Part shown: positions 21,236 to 23,729 of the stretch, piece after piece | Layout of the letters: each line of letters starts with the position of its first letter | How positions within the stretch are numbered: position 1 is the stretch's first letter | Assembly (NCBI GenBank): GCA_964549475.1 | Contig: CAZJXH010000021.1 | Span: 1 to 23,729, forward strand | DNA length: 23,729 bases | Direction of reading: 5' to 3' | DNA from: JBBQKF01 sp964549475 | Lineage (GTDB): Bacteria; Bacillota; Clostridia; Saccharofermentanales; UBA5734 | Notes under the pieces: model-generated | The model's database searches: none | Told to the model about the DNA's origin: nothing | What the model saw: the letters and a program-made list of their open reading frames with translations, nothing else | Made by a program: the position numbers and the translations under genes

Positions 21236-23089
21236 TTATTTTTTCAATGACAGGGTAAACATGAATTTGGATCCTTTTCCGTGTGTGCTTGTGACCGTAA
21301 TATCCTCGCCCATGGTATTTAGAATCTCTTTTGCGATTGAAAGCCCGAGCCCGGTTCCAGCGGTTCCATATCTGGCCGGGTCCGCCTTGAAAAAACGCTC
21401 GAACACTTTCGAAACTTTCTCCGGTTCGATGCCGGCTCCGGTATCGTTTACTGAAATGAATACTTTCGAAGGAATGCGTGTTTTCTCCAATGTGGCGTCA
21501 ATGGTAATACTTCCACCGGACTGGGTGAATTTAAGCGCATTATCGATCAGGATGATCAATACCTGCTCAACCCGATCGGCATTCCCGATCGCTGTAGGAA
21601 GGGACTGAAAATGATCCGACATGGTCAGTGTGACTCCTTTGTCGTCTGCCGTACGCTTATATTTATCGACAACATCCTCAACGACTTCCTGAACAAGGAA
21701 AGGCTTGGACTCGATGGAAATCTTACCGGCCTGAAGCCTTGACAACTCCATCATGTCCTCGATCAACCGCGACAACCGCATGGTTTCGCGCAAGATGATA
21801 TCATAATATCTTTTCTTGTCTTTTTCGGTTTTGACAAGACCATCCGCCAACGGTTCGATCAATCCTCTCATCGCGGTGAGCGGGGTGCGCAGTTCATGAG
21901 AAACATTCGCAACATAATCTTTTCTTGTCTGCTCAAGCATTTCGGCTTCGGTGATATCCTGAAACAATCCGACTGCGCCAATGGTCTTCCCGGTCTCATC
22001 CTCAATCGGCGTGATCATGACGCGGATAATGCTTTCTTGATGGGCCATGTCCCTTGTGATGGGAATCCTGGTAAGAATCACACTTCTGAAATCGTTCCAG
22101 ACCGACTCGTCGGCGATCAGCTGCTGCCGGATAAACTGGGGGTCTTTCGGCCGAAGCATCAGTGCGCGTTCGTTGTCTTGAGGCAGATTGTCAAAAGACT
22201 GTCCGAGCTGATGATAGTGAATCAGCTTCCACAACGCAGGATTCGCATGGGTAACGTTGCAATGGATATCAACGGCGATGATTCCCTCTGCCAATCCGTT
22301 CAGAACGCGCATCAGACGGTTCTTCTCGAGGACAAGGTCCGATATGGTCATCTCCAGCCGTTCGCCAAGAAGATTGAAGGATGCGGCCAGATCGCCGATC
22401 TCTCCCTTTACCTTGGTATCCGCCCGAACGGAGAAATTCCCGTTCGCCATGGCGAGAGCGACGTCACGGGTTTGTTTCAATGGCTTGATGATACGGCTTC
22501 CTGCATAAATCGTCGGGAAAATCATCAGAATAAGGCAGATGAAGGTGGACAGAACCAGGGCGCCGGTCATGCTGTCCGCACCGGCATTCACTTCTTCCAA
22601 TTTCTTCATAAGGAAAATAACACCGACTACGGCATTGTTTTTAACAATCGGCACACCGACAATCATCATTTTGGTTTTCTCATTGGTCTGATTGTTTTGA
22701 ATCGTACCTGTAAATTTAACTTTTTTACCCTGGAGAACCTCGCTGGTTTTGCTGGAGATCTCAATGATTGAGTTATCGTCCGGATTCTCGGATTTCGGGA
22801 TATTCATCCACATGACCAATTGACCGCTGCCATCCAGAAATAACACCCAGGCACCCAGAGAGGAGGAAGCGGCAAGCTGGGTGAAAGCATCCGCTGAAAT
22901 ATCTCCGTTCAGGAATAGCAGCGCATAGTTGGCAATGTCATCCGCATTGGGTTCCAATTCCTTTGCCTTCATGGAATAGGTTATGCTGCGCGAAACGAAA
23001 AAATAGGAAGCAGAAGTCAGTAAGGAGAATAAAAGCACCGTTGAGACAACTAAAGCCAGAATTTTGCGCAGAAAAACACTTTTTAGCAT
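21236..23089 (-). CDS. Sensor histidine kinase, PhoR/WalK-type
   Basis: A 617-aa membrane kinase: helix 1 about residues 9-32, extracytoplasmic sensor 33-175 (double-Cache-like), helix 2 about 176-195, HAMP about 197-250, PAS about 258-380 (ending GAVGLFQDITEAE), HisKA with His398 in ANVSHELRTPLTAM, and HATPase_c with N-box LIDNALKFTQ (Asn517), DTGAGIE (549-555) and GTGLGLSIA (578-586). The HAMP-PAS-HisKA order is that of PhoR, ResE and WalK. GAGGG lies 6 nt before ATG 23089. It is 126 bp downstream of its regulator gene, same strand. The stimulus cannot be told from sequence. Confidence 0.93.
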   Translation of the reverse strand: MLKSVFLRKILALVVSTVLLFSLLTSASYFFVSRSITYSMKAKELEPNADDIANYALLFLNGDISADAFTQLAASSSLGAWVLFLDGSGQLVMWMNIPKSENPDDNSIIEISSKTSEVLQGKKVKFTGTIQNNQTNEKTKMMIVGVPIVKNNAVVGVIFLMKKLEEVNAGADSMTGALVLSTFICLILMIFPTIYAGSRIIKPLKQTRDVALAMANGNFSVRADTKVKGEIGDLAASFNLLGERLEMTISDLVLEKNRLMRVLNGLAEGIIAVDIHCNVTHANPALWKLIHYHQLGQSFDNLPQDNERALMLRPKDPQFIRQQLIADESVWNDFRSVILTRIPITRDMAHQESIIRVMITPIEDETGKTIGAVGLFQDITEAEMLEQTRKDYVANVSHELRTPLTAMRGLIEPLADGLVKTEKDKKRYYDIILRETMRLSRLIEDMMELSRLQAGKISIESKPFLVQEVVEDVVDKYKRTADDKGVTLTMSDHFQSLPTAIGNADRVEQVLIILIDNALKFTQSGGSITIDATLEKTRIPSKVFISVNDTGAGIEPEKVSKVFERFFKADPARYGTAGTGLGLSIAKEILNTMGEDITVTSTHGKGSKFMFTLSLKK

Positions 23090-23215
23090 TGAAAACCCTC
23101 ACACAACAGAATCATCCCCGTAATTCTCCATCTAGTATGTTTAATATATAAATCATAATATCTATAAATCAACAAATCATCTTTTCGTAAGAGATTGCAT
23201 TGTTTACCGGGGGGC

Positions 23216-23729
23216 TTATCTTGAAATTTCGAATTTATATCCGACCCCGTAAACCGTGATCAGCGCCCAGGAACCCTCTTCAGAAACGAGTTTGTGACGG
23301 ATTCTCTTGATATGGGTGTCCACCGTCCTGGTATCGCCGACATAGTCATATCCCCAGATCTGGGTCAGAATCTGTTCCCTGTCGAATACTTGTCCCGGGT
23401 TGGATGCCAGCAGATGCAAGATCTCGACTTCCTTCGGCGTGCAAGGAACGGTGGTTCCGTTCAATTTGATCTGATAATTGTCCAGATTGATCTCCAATCC
23501 TTCAAACCGCAAAATGGAACTGGATGTGCCTTTCTCGACAAAACGGCGGAGAACGGCTTTGATCCTTGCAATAACCTCACGCGGACTGAACGGCTTGACG
23601 ATATAATCATCCGCGCCCAGTTCCAATCCGAGGACACGGTCGATCTCTTCGCCTTTCGCAGTCAGCATGATGATCGGAATCTGCTTTGTCTTGCGAATCT
23701 CGCGGCAGACCTCTGTACCGGATTTCTTC
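23216..23729 (-). CDS. OmpR/PhoB-family response regulator (partial, N-terminus outside window)
   Basis: The 3' 170 codons of a minus-strand gene that runs past the window edge, where the frame is still open (KKSGTEVCREIRKTKQIPIIMLTAKGE). Seen: the end of the receiver, with MLTAKGEEIDRVLGLELGADDYIVKPF carrying the conserved Thr/Ala and Lys. Then the winged-helix domain (LRFEGLEINLDNYQIKLNG; TPKEVEILHLLASNPGQVFDREQIL; TRTVDTHIKRIRHKL; ITVYGVGYKFE). The phospho-acceptor Asp lies outside the window. It pairs with the downstream PhoR-type kinase. Confidence 0.93.
   Translation of the reverse strand, partial: KKSGTEVCREIRKTKQIPIIMLTAKGEEIDRVLGLELGADDYIVKPFSPREVIARIKAVLRRFVEKGTSSSILRFEGLEINLDNYQIKLNGTTVPCTPKEVEILHLLASNPGQVFDREQILTQIWGYDYVGDTRTVDTHIKRIRHKLVSEEGSWALITVYGVGYKFEISR

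Noticed and set aside
1..23729. Insertion sequences, prophage genes or attachment sites
   Set aside because: No transposase, integrase or terminal inverted repeat was seen. The tRNA-Arg 3' end has no obvious direct repeat nearby that would mark an integrated element.

Overview
The window (about 23.7 kb, moderately AT-rich) looks like chromosome of a low-GC Gram-positive anaerobe, most likely class Clostridia. The signs are strong AGGAGG ribosome sites, sigma-A promoters with near-consensus hexamers, an infC-rpmI-rplT operon with an attenuator-like leader, a YesM/YesN-type two-component pair beside LplB/YtcP-type sugar permeases, and split TrkA/TrkH potassium uptake genes. I cannot name the genus from sequence alone.

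Layout. 1-2556: end of thiE, a HAD phosphatase overlapping it, thiD, and a DNA-deoxyinosine glycosylase-like gene. A-rich degenerate repeats lie before thiD and before the glycosylase gene. 2577-10696: a carbohydrate uptake island with a PIG-L/LmbE-type deacetylase (-), a YesM-type sensor kinase (+), a YesN-type AraC regulator (-), a lipoprotein solute-binding protein (+) and two permeases (+). It has no ATPase gene, so an ATPase encoded elsewhere is presumably shared. 10884-12073: a two-way terminator, tRNA-Arg(ACG) (-) and rsmE (+) with its own terminator. 12089-15358: a consensus promoter followed by a small secreted cysteine-containing protein of unknown function, a strong hairpin, a membrane-anchored protein of unknown function, an ABC ATPase and an ABC-2-like permease. 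15370-16806: infC-rpmI-rplT with leader and terminators. 16827-17621: a TrmH/SpoU-family RNA methyltransferase. 17622-21073: two trkA-like genes, each after an A-rich, T-poor spacer (the first contains a 9-nt tandem array), convergent with trkH. 21175-23729: a PhoR-type sensor kinase and the 3' part of its PhoB-type regulator, both on the minus strand.

The strongest non-obvious signal is a 48-bp element found twice in opposite orientations (3533-3580 on the minus strand and 6872-6919 on the plus strand, 41/48 identical). In each copy the end of the element is the -35 box of a promoter with a 17-bp spacer and the same TAGTAT -10 box. One promoter drives the deacetylase and the other the solute-binding protein. 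In each case a near-consensus promoter for one of the two signalling genes starts 20-21 bp behind the element and faces the other way. This ties deacetylase and transporter into one regulon, probably controlled by the YesN-type regulator encoded between them, and suggests the imported substrate carries an N-acetylated sugar or similar group.

The second candidate system is the 12253-15358 operon: an abundant-looking secreted protein, an anchored extracytoplasmic protein and an ABC-2 transporter. The layout recalls bacteriocin/immunity or envelope-defence cassettes, but no family can be assigned from the sequence alone.
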